Shown: positions 46,566-57,475 of the stretch, piece by piece | How positions within the stretch are numbered: position 1 is the stretch's first letter | Layout of the letters: each line of letters starts with the position of its first letter | Assembly (NCBI GenBank): GCA_032622095.1 | Contig: CP136066.1 | Coordinates: 193,986,816-194,050,815, forward strand | DNA: 64,000 nucleotides | Source: Siphonodentalium dalli | Lineage: Eukaryota; Mollusca; Scaphopoda; Gadilida; Siphonodentaliidae | Direction: 5' to 3' | Program-made: the position numbers and the translations under genes | The notes under the pieces: model-generated | Seen by the model: only the letters and a program-made list of their open reading frames with translations | Database searches by the model: none | What the model was told of the DNA's origin: nothing

Positions 46566-46880
46566 TTTGCATGTTGTTCCATCAGCTCTCCCCAACATAC
46601 AGTACGTCACTGTTTAGAACTAGTGTATTACACTTAAATGTGGTTCCCGCGCCTCTCCCCAACGTACAGAACGTCACTGTTTGTAACATTATCAACGAGT
46701 TTACATGTGGTTCCCCGCAAGTTCACACACCTCTCCCCAACGCACTGTACGTCACTGATTGGAACATTATATATGAGTTTACATGTGGTTCACCGCAAGT
46801 TCCCCCCACCTCTCCCCAGCGTACAGTACGCCCCTGTTTGGAACATTTATACGAGTTTACATGCCGTTCCCCGTATCCGC
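46566..46880. repeat. Minisatellite, second block, about 4 copies
   Basis: The same unit resumes at about 46600, 46669, 46746 and 46825, with a slightly longer unit containing GGTTCCCCGCAAGTTC. Confidence 0.9.
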
Positions 46881-47204
46881 GACAAATCCCCAAAAAGATG
46901 AATTGCGCGGAGATTGACACGCCGATACCTCTTTGTTTTGTTCATTTCGTGTCTTGTGTTGGATTCAACGTGCTCGCATTTCCTCAACAGACATGATGCG
47001 ATGACACAGATACCGCTAGGGTATAGTATATACAATGTGGTTTGTGTGGGCAGATGTCGCCAATACGAGTACGTTATAGGCAATATATCATAGTGGTGCC
47101 ACTACAGCAGCTACACATTTATAATATACCAGCGTGCAATTCGTGGCCAGTGCACTATCCATTCAGAGAAGGAAATTATCACTGTTTATGTTACACTCTA
47201 CACC
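46881..47204. other. Intergenic, nothing recognised
   Basis: No gene or recognised repeat. Confidence 0.4.
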
Positions 47205-47640
47205 AGGGACGTGCCGACAGGGCGGTTTGGGGCGGGGTTCTACCCACCCCCCAACTTTTGTCAAAATATTCAACAGTTGGACATTTCATGCCTGACACAC
47301 AGGGTCCGCGCTGGACCGAAATTTACTTTCGCCAAATGAATTTTTTTTGGCCAAATTATGTTAGCATTAGCAAAAAGCTATCCCTGATAGTATCATTTTC
47401 TGCAACCTTAGTTAGCATGTTTCCACACTCATGGGTTGAACAACTTTTGATCGAAAGGCAGTTAGTTAATAATTAATTAATTGACACAACATTATGTTTG
47501 GATTATAGGTTGACATTGTTCTCATTGTTTGATTTTCTAATCCATAATTACGTGTAAATTTGTTGCTTTTTAGACCAATTTGATACTTTTTTTTATAAAA
47601 ATTTGGTCTGAAATTGTCATCAGTTGGAAATTGTCTAACC

Positions 47641-48231
47641 TTAAAGGGGTACTGTACGCCAAATGTTGTTGTTGGTTTCTATAGTCTCCGAGTCTGAGAA
47701 TAAGGTAACACTTTTTTCATTATTTGAAAGTCTGTTGAGTACGAAGTAGTGTTACGGATGACAAATTTACCGGAATGCAAAAATACAAATTGTCGTTGTC
47801 GAGTAATTTTTGTACAGTTTTCAACCAAATGAATCAAATAAATGTTATATTATAGGCATACTAGCCCCATATAATCATTTAAGTTATTGTATCGTCGTTA
47901 GTCAGTGAGTGGCTTGAGTGTTCTCCCGGTATCATCATAATATTTTAAGCGATCGTGTGTGCGATCGGTTTAACAAGCCAGTATCCCTCATTTACTTTAT
48001 TTGATTACGCAAATTCGTAATTTAATTGACGCCATTTTATGGCTCCAGTCATAAATTCAATTTATATCAAATTATTAACTTTTAAATTATTAAATTTTAA
48101 GATAGTCTATTAACCTGAGCGTTTACATAATACATCTTCGACTCAAATTACTTATGTTTCTATATATTATCGATATTAGATCGTTGTTGTCACCGGAAAT
48201 TTAATGAAAATGGCGTACAGTACCCCTTTAA
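47641..48231. mobile_element. TTAA-flanked element L, 591 bp, 21-bp perfect TIR
   Basis: Starts TTAAAGGGGTACTGTACG and ends with the exact reverse complement. The inverted repeat is 21 bases including TTAA. The interior has no credible frame. It sits inside repeat E. Confidence 0.92.
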
Positions 48232-48352
48232 GGGGATGCCAGGTTGGACATTTACAACAGCTGGAAAGCTTAGGGCACCAGTTGGAAAGATCCAAACCAA
48301 AGGGAGGGGTGCAAATGGAATTCTACGAACCTTGGAATTTGGTCTGGTTAAA

Positions 48353-48392
48353 TGGGGGGGGGGGGGGGGCTAAATGGGGGGGGGGCGCAGTT
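48353..48392 (+). repeat. Poly-G tracts
   Basis: Two runs of G (about 16 and 10) separated by CTAAAT. Length is likely unreliable. Confidence 0.9.
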
Positions 48393-48430
48393 GAACATTT
48401 CGAGGTGGATTGGACCATCTAGCCACGTCC

Positions 48431-49811
48431 CTGCTTTCCACACAAACGTGCAATTCAAAGCCACATGGTGGAATGGCGCCTAAATGTAAACCAGTAATGC
48501 TCACTTCTGCCACATAGTTTAAACATATTTATTTATCTAATTTATGTAACACATGATATATAACAATTACACTTTTTTACATTCAATGGGATTTGTGGAC
48601 AAGAGCTGACTCACTTATGGGTACCCCCTCTCTGTCACATTCCGGTGGGGATCAAGATTAGGTTGATATTAAACTTGAATGGAATACTTTTACAAAACAT
48701 GACTGTACAAAAATCCAACCCCGTTTATCTTCGCCATGAATCAATAAAGAGCGTTCCTTAATAGTCTATTCCTGACATGGTATGAACAAACTCCGTATTT
48801 TGTCAGAGTACATGTAAGGTATTAATATATATCTATATATATATGTCCGACATGTATTACTACCATGTTAATTGTGCACAATTGTGAGGTTACGGTCTCC
48901 ATGTATATTTATATGTCGACCTATATTACTACCATGTTAAATATGCAAATTATGAGGTTCAAATAATTAAATTGTCCGTAAAGGTTCTCTACTTCATCCT
49001 GGTACCACGTCGCACAACAAGAATAAAATGTTTTGAAAGATTGTTTGCACTGTTTTTCCCAAACAAGCACAAGATAAATATCTGGTGTCACAAATATTTC
49101 ACAATAAAGGGTTTAAAGGATAGATTTTTCAATTAAAAATGTATTATTTTTCGAAGGATTTTATGTTAAAAATGGAGATAACATTATTTCTAAGTGACCG
49201 AGTGAGTTCCTGTTGGATTTATGTCGGGCTCAAACGTATTTTTTTTCAGAATACACTCGAACATACCAGCCTGTTCTCGCGGAAATAAGCTCATATTGAA
49301 CTTATCTCATGGAATGGAAATAAGCTCGTTTCGGAATTATTTAGATGTAAAATAAGCCCTATATGGACCTAAATAATTTAACGAAATATAAGTTCATATC
49401 GGCCTTAATTGATCCACTCATTATACTCTAAACGCGACATTTACCATAATAAATTAACTTATCAGATGTAGGCTCTTTATAATATGTTTTCACCGTGGCC
49501 CGCGCCATAAAACGGAATGACGGGCATAAGTCCACTATGGGCTAATTTCATAACCAAATAAGTCCAATATGAGCCTATGTGAATATTTAGGTCCAATATT
49601 AACCTATTTTCACGAGGATATGTTGCAATATATACACAGACATATTCGGAGATACACACGCTGTAACATACTCTGTGATATTTAAACATATTTCATGTTT
49701 AGAATATTTTAGTATACACACTTTTCTGAAATCTTTACCAGGTTCGATACTCGGGGTTCTATTCCCCCAATACCTTCGATGTGTACAATGTGATCTGATA
49801 TGTACATTACT
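48431..49811. other. Intergenic with small duplications
   Basis: One AATAAAGAGCGTT with AGTCTATTCCTGACATGGTA near 48742-48782. A tandem duplication of about 80 bases at 48830-48965 (ATTACTACCATGTTAA twice). A reverse relative of 44676-45115 at about 49480-49620. No gene. Confidence 0.5.
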
Positions 49812-49918
49812 CTCACAGCTTTCCGATGAATGGCAACAAGCCATATTTGCGACTAAATCCTGAAAAGTTACCCATAATTCTGCTGTGGTTAAGAAGTCGA
49901 TTATTTAGGGCATTACTG
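49812..49918. mobile_element. Long-hairpin MITE T5, right half only
   Basis: Only the right arm of the T family is present, ending in CATTACTG followed by TA at 49919-49920. The left arm is missing. Confidence 0.75.
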
Positions 49919-50734
49919 TACAATGTATATGCATTACATACATATACACGAATGTATACACAGTTTACGGATATTCTGTTTCATATTCCCACTCCAGGAA
50001 AGCAAATTGTGGAACCGCTTTATACTCATTAATTAAAAGGCACATTTCATCGTTTGTCCTCACCCTCTATAAACGCGTGTAGAGTTACAAACTGTCCACA
50101 AAAGCGCAATTAAACTCCTACTCTAAATATTTGTCAGTGCGTATAATGACTTTCGTATAAATCTATTGAAGTCATCCACAAACACGGTTCTTGCGGTGAC
50201 ACACAGCGGGTTGGTGAGACTTTTCTGAAGAGTTTCTGGATATTAAATAAAAGGCATAGAAGCGCGACGATATGTTCATAATCATCAATTTTGTTTAAAG
50301 AAAACACGTTGTGAATTTTTTTATTGTTATTCATAGCAATTAATACACCGCCGCGAGGAGAGACCGGGAAATGTCGCACGTGCCAAATTAACACACGTAT
50401 AACATGGAGATGATAGAAGACGGAAGCTACAGAATGGTAGCGTAGATTTAATCAATGTAATTTGTCTCGGCTGGAGTCCCTTATTTTGGAGTTTAATAAA
50501 TACGATGTGAAACAAAGCAAATGGGTTCCATCCCTCTGTGATATACGATACTTGACCATAGACCGTCATATATAATTAAGGTTTCCGCCCTTTACCGTTA
50601 TAATGCTGTCTAAATCTTGTGACCAGTTTCACGTTTATTGACACATTTGCATTCAAGTTCCTCTATGCCACCTCTGTTAATCGGCACCGGTTAGAGAGAT
50701 CGCACACTCGCCCCCATCCCAGAATGGCAAATAT
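49919..50734. other. Intergenic, nothing recognised
   Basis: No gene or recognised repeat. Confidence 0.4.
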
Positions 50735-51175
50735 ACAGGGACGTGACACATGGGGTGGGGTATCTCACCCCCAAACTGACACCCCCACTTTAGTCAAAAC
50801 TTTCAACAAACAGAAATTTCATGCCTGATACAACATCAGTTGGAAATTTTACACCACATATAGATTGAAATTGTTCTCATTGTATGATTTTCCAACTGTA
50901 TAGTGGGGAATTTGTTGTTTGTAGACTCAAAGTAGCATATTTTTTTCGACTTTTGGTCTGAAATGGCCATCAGTTGGAATTTTCCAACCGTAGTGCGTGT
51001 CAGGCTGAACTTCCGACAGTTGGAAAGCTTGATTTATATACCAGTTGTAAAGTTACAAACAAAGTGGTGGGGCGCAGATAAAAGTTCGTGAACTTGGGAG
51101 TTTTGTCTGCTGGATCAAGGGGGTGCAGTTGGAAATTCCAAGGTGGAAACCTCCCCATAGGAGACCATCCGGTCA
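50735..51175 (+). repeat. Repeat E, uninterrupted copy
   Basis: AGGGACGTGACACATGGGGT, CACCCCCAAACTGACACC, ATTTCATGCCTGATAC, then CAGTTGGAATTTTCCAACCG and GACAGTTGGAAAGCTTGA. Serves as the unoccupied reference for element L near 50990. Confidence 0.7.
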
Positions 51176-51660
51176 CGTGGACCCCTGCAAATACACACCC
51201 AATCCAGTGAGGAAATATTTACCCAACATCTGTCACATGCAAGCTACACGGAGGGATGATAAATATAGTGGCGTGCATTGCTGTGGAATTGGACTCATTA
51301 GGACGCAGTTTTAAGCTACCTGTATGCAGACACACTTACCGAAAGATTATGTTGTCACACCGTTTGTATTGTTCATCAGTTGGCGTTGCCAACATTAGCT
51401 TGACAAGTTGAAAACTTAATTTTTTCCAATTTTTTGCTACCCTTGCTTTTCCATCGCTTATGCTACGCAATTTTACCTCATGCTGGAATAGTTGAATGAT
51501 TTTGCATTATGTTCCAGTACATTTCTCCGTTTCAAGTCTCACATGTCCTCAGAACAAACGGCTGTCCTATTTGGTCATAGGATGATAGTGCGTTGACCAC
51601 CTATGGATCATTCGAAGAAGCACAGAATATGACATTGGCAAGCATTCAGTATTACATGTA
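51176..51660. other. Intergenic, nothing recognised
   Basis: No gene or recognised repeat. Confidence 0.4.
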
Positions 51661-52173
51661 CAGTACCAGTCAGAAGAAGTGGTATATTGAGGCGCGCCTT
51701 CATTGTGATATTGAGCGCGCTTAATTTCGAAAAAAGTCGCGATTATAGCGCAATATCAAAAATCTGTTGCGCTTATTATTGCGATAATGAGCGCAAAATA
51801 TTGCGATATTAAGCGCGCAAAATTTCATACTGACCCCATAGTGTTATATTTATATTAGATAAATACTGTGCATATAGTGTACATATACATGCAGTGTACA
51901 TATAGCATTTACAACTATAATTATATACAAATCTAAAACATTGTCTCTATTTAAGCAATAATCAATATAGAAGAAGCAATAATTTGCATTAAATATCACA
52001 ATTTTGAGCGCAAGATGTCGCAATATTAAGCGCGAAATATTGCTATATTAAGCGCAAAATATTGCAATAATATCGCAAGCGGTGCGCTTATAAGCGTTTT
52101 CACTTGCAATATTATTGCGATATTGGTCGCGAAATTAGCGCGCTTAATATACCACTTCTCGTGACTGGTACTG
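51661..52173. mobile_element. Inverted-repeat element P with GCGC/TATTGCG interior
   Basis: The left end CAGTACCAGTCAGAAGAAGT then GGTATATT is mirrored at the right by AATATACCACTTCTCGTGAC then TGGTACTG. The interior repeats GCGATATTAAGCGCGC-like words in both orientations, flanking an AT-rich centre (51840-51990). 513 bases. No clear target duplication. Confidence 0.78.
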
Positions 52174-52379
52174 CAGGTATAATTTGAGGCCAAAACGACC
52201 CTTTATCTCTGATATGCTCGTATACATACATTGTAATTGAGTCTGGAAAAGCGTCGCTCTATAAATAGAACATGCATTGTTTTGAATATTGACTACCAAA
52301 TGCGTTTCGGCATGAACGTAGGCTCAGATTGACCCAACTGACTCTGGCACAGTGCAGTGGGCATCATGTTTATGCCCTC
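52174..52379. other. Intergenic, nothing recognised
   Basis: No gene or recognised repeat. Confidence 0.35.
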
Positions 52380-52760
52380 ATTCGATTATAATTGTAGGAA
52401 TTAAATAGTTACACAATAGCGTTACACGCTTCGGAAGTCACGTGACATTAGCTCCGGGCTAAATATCCGCGGTATATTCATCACGTGATAATTAAGAAAT
52501 AATGATCATCCGCGTCACGTGTCGCCGCTGTCATTCTACCCTCGACCAGCAGATATACACGCGGAAACCGCTCTCTCACACCAGGCTATCCTCGCGGGAA
52601 AAACTGCAAGCTTTTGGTGTGCATGCTCTCGGGCGCGTGCGAAGAATTAACACGAATAATCGCGTGTGCCACTTTTGGATGACATTTAAAAGTCATGTCA
52701 TTCCCAAATAGATCATTCACGAGCACGATTTTATACGGATTATTTACATCCTGGTTATCG
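52380..52760. promoter_or_regulatory. Candidate single-copy CpG-rich block
   Basis: Several TCACGTGA/TCACGTGT E-boxes (near 52439, 52484, 52516), CpG dinucleotides well above the local level, and no similarity to other sequence in the window. Composition suits a regulatory element or a decayed promoter. Confidence 0.3.
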
Positions 52761-53049
52761 TGTAAATAGACACATAATTTTAGAACATGTGTATAGATAG
52801 TTAAGTATTTCTATACTAAATACTCATTGATGAAATGGTAAACGTGCACGTGTACTTTATTTATAAAACAACGAACGATATTTAGTACCGTCATGAAACG
52901 GATCCAGAGATAATTTTGAATTGAGTTTGTTATTCTCAATAAAAACCGTACATGTATGAACAGTACATGATATGGCATAAACACATATACGTGAAATTGA
53001 CAAAAGTAAGCGATCAAGCAAATTACAAAACCAAAACCAATCATCGACA
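52761..53049. other. Intergenic, nothing recognised
   Basis: TCTCAATAAAACCGTACAT-like sequence here resembles 24611-24630, a short shared fragment. Confidence 0.35.
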
Positions 53050-53521
53050 TTAAAGGTACTAAATCCGATCAGACGGTCCTAAATTAATATTTCTTTGGCT
53101 TTGGAGGTAACAAATATTTGATTCAAGTCGAGGAACCCATCCATCAAAGCTCAGAGTGATCTGGTATCGATTTTTGAAGTTTGTCATTTCTCGAGATGTG
53201 CAATAATTTGTGGCCCAGAAACACGTGGTCAAACGGACGGTCTCGGACAATAATTCCGGATCAAGATAGATAACTCTAAAATCAAGTGGTAATAAGGCCA
53301 AATTTCGTGATACTTAAGTGATAATACGGCCATATTTTCTTGAACAAAATGTTGATAAATAACACGTTTTTGGAAATTGTATACCATAGTTTACAGCGGT
53401 TAGCATTATTTTGTTGCAATAAATCGATTCTGATAACTAAAGCGTATTTTGAAGAAATGTTGTTGTTGTTGTTGTTGTTGTATCTTGATGATATGGGTCT
53501 GGTCGGATTGAGTACCTTTAA
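53050..53521. mobile_element. TTAA-flanked element H1
   Basis: TTAAAGGTACTAAATCCG start, CGGATTGAGTACCTTTAA end. Contains a TTG microsatellite (about 53460-53480). 472 bases. Related to H2 and H3. Confidence 0.87.
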
Positions 53522-53639
53522 CATCGGCATATATTGTCAGTTATTGCACACACATTCGGTTATTCGTGTCCAACGTGTAACATGCGTAACGTGTATCGCG
53601 AAGAGGTGTAATCCAATGTTCTGATAACCGAATGAGCGA

Positions 53640-54126
53640 TTAAAGGTACTCAATCCGTAAAGAGGGTCCCCATCTCAACAGATTCCAACAACAACAATCC
53701 GATCAGAGGGTTCTATATTACTATTTCTTTGGCTTTGGGGGTAAAAAATATTTGATTCGAGTCGAGGAACCCATCAAACAAAGCTCAGATTTATTAGATA
53801 TTTATTTTTGAAATTTGTTAATTGCTCGAGATGAGAACTAATAACTGCCGTCAATTTGGTAACCTGCTCGAGATTTTACGCCAAAACTCTATTCAAACAG
53901 ACAAGGATGGATAACTCTATAATCAAGTGGTAATAATAACGAAATTTTGACTGTCTTCTGGGCCAGAAAGAATTCCCGATAATGAAAAATAATAGATTTC
54001 TAAAATCGATATCTAACAAATCTGAGCTTTGATGGGTGACTTCCTCGACTCGAATCAAATATTTTTGACCCCCGAAGCCATTGAAATAGTAATTGAGAGG
54101 AGTTTTATCGGATTGAGTACCTTTAA
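53640..54126. mobile_element. TTAA-flanked element H2
   Basis: TTAAAGGTACTCAATCCG start, CGGATTGAGTACCTTTAA end. Longer inverted arms than H1: the AGTCGAGGAACCCATCAAAC and AAGCTCAGAT blocks are mirrored near 54000-54055. 487 bases. Confidence 0.88.
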
Positions 54127-55735
54127 CACTCGATGTAAAGATCTTAATTTAATTTAAGTCATTTAAGCGTATCGCTGGTCGCATTGTGGCCGCTTGTTCT
54201 CGCCACCAGACTATATATTATTAACAAGTTTCACCAGACGTTGGCTGATATCCCTAAACATGTAGGGTTAACGCCGTGAAATCGTATGACTACTCCTGTC
54301 ATACAAATCTCCATAGTAATAATATCGTAACGCTGGTTACAAGTTACACGTACGTGTGGCCGAACCTGTCTAATATGTAGTTATGCAAATACTAGCGAAG
54401 GTAGCCGAGCCGCTATGAAATAAACCAGCTTGTTTATAACACAACCTGTCTGGTGAAAAAGACTGTTGTATAGTCAATGGAGCTTTCCACATTGTTGCCA
54501 ATCAAATAATTGTTAGCTGATATATTCTACCAATCAGCGCAGATTATAGTTTGGTGGCAAATGTAGATCTTGTATACTTTTTTAGTAGAAGCAAGCCACT
54601 ATGATTTTTATAACCTATTCAGTTTGGAAGGATTTTTAAGACTCTATTCCAATTGTTTTATCCAGCCGGAAGTAAAAAAAGATGAGAGGGTACCAACATA
54701 GTAAATAACGGCATGTAAATCAGCCCTAGCCTTATAAACGAAAATCGCTCAACAATCCATAATGTTAACTCTGACCTTCCTTAGCACATCTACTGCGTCG
54801 CCTGAACCAGTAAATCATAACGGCAAGTGGATCGGATTATTTGGGGTCAGATTGGATGATTTGGGTACATAATGCGGCTATTTGGGGTACATTTGGTCAG
54901 AAACATGCGCAAAAACCTCGAAAATATGCTGATTTTTGCCTATGATGGCAGCCATCTTGGATTTTGAGGTCACGTGACATTAAAACATTGGATTAGAGTC
55001 CAATAATTTAGCACAACCCATCCCGATGTTGAAAATATACATGCCTTGTCTCTACTAAAAAGTATACACGGCACCAGTTTTTGAACAGTTGCCCCCAACA
55101 CTATTAGTGCATTGATAATTCTGTATTCACCCTATAACTTATATCCGCGCACGCTTTCTAGTGTAAACTATTTTGTTGTCAGTTGATCATGTACTGAAAT
55201 TATGATTTGTGCAATGTCATCCAGGATTACAACACTATTGTTGCGTGACAAAGGTCATATTTTTCGCAACTAATGGCGAAAAGAATGTATGTTCTAGAAT
55301 GTAGTTTTGCATATAGAAGGGCACTGTAAAACAAATTAAATTATTTTTGCAGGTCCATGCATTGTCTCATGGCAACCGTACGCTACTCCAATTATTTCAT
55401 AGGTGTGTGAACCTCCATTAAGTGTTCAATAGTCCTAGTGGTTACAAGACAATAAGTATAGTGGGTGAACTGCCATCCGCCAGCTTCGAAAAGTTGTTCA
55501 TGTTATTAATATAGTATTAAACTGTACTGGCATATGATAAGGACAGACTTGTATAGATCTATATTGGGGTCATTTTGTTTAATTGCTCTGCCAGTAAAAA
55601 TCCAATGACCCCATCACTCGATCTTCAACTACAGCTGATGTCGAGATTGTCTGACTACAACTGTATATCTCAATTTGGGTGACATATTTGTTATTATTAT
55701 CCATCCCTTAACTAACACCATTTCCGATTGGGTAA
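54127..55735. other. Intergenic, little recognised
   Basis: A single repeat G box (ATGGCAGCCATCTTGGATTT) near 54944-54965. No gene or RNA. Confidence 0.4.
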
Positions 55736-55754
55736 AAGCCGCCACGTGATAGTC

Positions 55755-55825
55755 CTGGAAAAAGTCATATTGGACTCCCGAATGTCATATTGGACTCCCA
55801 AGTGTGCAATATGACTTTTTTTGTC
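55755..55825. repeat. GTCATATTGGACTC motif cluster
   Basis: GTCATATTGGACTCCCGAA and GTCATATTGGACTCCCAAG in direct orientation followed by an inverted GCAATATGACTTTTTTT. The same words build the palindrome at 56091-56236. Confidence 0.75.
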
Positions 55826-56090
55826 GGGACTCTGTGACGTCACGAATTAACTTTTGCGAAATGAATCGGTGAAATAGTGATGCGCGCACAACACTGTTGG
55901 ATTAGCAAATGTTTCACTGCCGCGTTGAGTTTTGTTTTTCATTTCCGTGTTTACTGTTCCAAATTATGCTTTCTGATGATCAATATACAGGCTTTAATAG
56001 ATAATTAAGTGCCGACAAATACCAAAAGTAACCGCTAAAGTTGTATTCCCAAAATTTGGATAAGCATACAGATGGATAATAAAAATGTCA

Positions 56091-56236
56091 TTATACAATG
56101 TTGTGTACAGTATGAGTTTTTGTTGTGGTGAAAAGTCATATTGGACTCGACACTGCGTGTCTCGTCCAATATGACTTTTGACCACAACCTGGACTCGTAC
56201 AAGAAAAACACATACCGTACACAACATTGTATAATC
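56091..56236. repeat. Nested palindrome of about 146 bp
   Basis: Outer arms TTATACAATGTTGTGTAC (56091) and GTACACAACATTGTATAA (to about 56236). Inner arms AAAAGTCATATTGGAC and GTCCAATATGACTTTT (about 56132-56178). Foldback structure with a loop at GACACTGCGTGTC. Confidence 0.85.
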
Positions 56237-56381
56237 ATTTTATAATGTGTATATATTAAAACAAGAACAGGGTATAAGTTGTTTCGAGTGGAAACCAGTA
56301 TAGGCATAGGATGTAAAACCAATTAATGTATTTGAGAAAATGACTACTGTATATATCCTCTATACCAACTTGTTATAGATA

Positions 56382-56857
56382 CAGCCCTGGGAATTAGCCT
56401 AGACAATAGGCAATGTCTAGGTAAAAAGCAGAAGCGAAATCGGTTTTCCTAGGCAATTATATTTTCTAGGTAAAAGAAGTTCATTGGGTTACTAAAATTT
56501 ATTTGTGTCTATCAGAAATAGAACCTCTTTAGCCAAAATGACTTCCTTAAACCACTCTTTACATATATTGTCCTACAATTGTTTCCATGGCAATGGGCCA
56601 TTATTTATAGCTATACATGTTATAATGACACTTATTTTGGAGATGATTTGTGGAATTGTACATATATGTTGAGTAATGGCCTGGATATAATGTTCCCCAA
56701 AATAACTAAGCATTTCAGGTTATTATTGAATCATATTGATTTGAGATGGCAACTTTTGTTGCAAAATTGCCTAGGTAAAATCTGTTTTTGCCTAGGTCGA
56801 TTTCTTTCACCTAGGCAGATATATTGCCAAGGTAAATTCTCCTTATTCCCAGGGCTG
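56382..56857. mobile_element. Inverted-repeat element Q, 476 bp
   Basis: The ends CAGCCCTGGGAAT and ATTCCCAGGGCTG are exact 13-base inverted repeats, flanked on both sides by TAGATA. CAG...CTG ends suggest hAT, but only 6 identical flanking bases are seen. Internal CCTAGG-type boxes (GCCTAGGTAAA, CACCTAGGCAG) recur near both ends. Confidence 0.78.
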
Positions 56858-56928
56858 TAGATATACATGTTATGTTAAGGCCGCTTTCGCACACTCACAC
56901 ATTTACCTGCATGGCATTTCGATACAGA

Positions 56929-57230
56929 CAGTGTTCGCGCTGGACCTAAAAATATTGTGGCCAAAAGTTTAGCCAAATGAAAATTCTATTAGCCAAATGA
57001 AAAAAAAAATGGCCAAATTAAATCCTCAGTTTCTCGGCGCTTCATAATTAATGACTAAAATATTTGTTTTAAACTTTATTTGTTACTCACAATGAAAACA
57101 TAACTAACACAACACAAAAACAACTTTAAAAACAATATTATACGAACATAGCGTTATATCGCACAGACAGATCAATTCACGTAAAGCATTAATACAAAAT
57201 ACGGTTGGATTTCACATCCGACCACATGCA
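56929..57230 (-). mobile_element. hAT-end fragment related to 33676-35009
   Basis: CAGTGTTCGCGCTGGACC then TTTAGCCAAATGAAAATTCT is the reverse complement of the right end of the 1.33-kb hAT element, with similarity continuing inward (AATTAATGACTAAAAT). The other terminus was not found. Confidence 0.75.
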
Positions 57231-57475
57231 AAAAGCCAAGTGAAAATCAGCCAGAAAATTTTCATCGCGGAGACGATGGACTGTTCTGCTTTGGCTATGG
57301 TTGTTACTTGTTTTCCTTCATGTTTTCACTCTCCTTCAACATTTGTTCAGATGCACTATGTACATGTATCATACAGACAACCATATATAAATGGTCAGGA
57401 AATGCTTATCAAATGCATCTGTACCAGTGTACCACAGCTAACTACATGGGAAGTAAAAACGCTGTAGTACCACCT
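57231..57475 (+). repeat. Interspersed repeat R, copy 2
   Basis: Matches 24230-24440 in reverse. The reading frame ends LTTWEVKTL. Lies directly inside the hAT-end fragment, so it may be the interior of a larger hAT relative. Confidence 0.5.

Larger units (their letters stand above)
47205..48430 (+). repeat. Repeat E copy, split by TTAA element L
   Basis: GGGACGTGCCGAC, CAAAATATTCAACAGTTGG and ATTTCATGCCTGACAC on the left; GATGCCAGGTTGGACATTTA, GCTGGAAAGCTTAGGG and CAGTTGGAAAG on the right. Continuity across L is supported by the uninterrupted copy at 50735-51175. A hAT-end fragment (GGTCCGCGCTGGACC then TTTGGCCAAATTA) lies at about 47305-47362. Confidence 0.75.
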
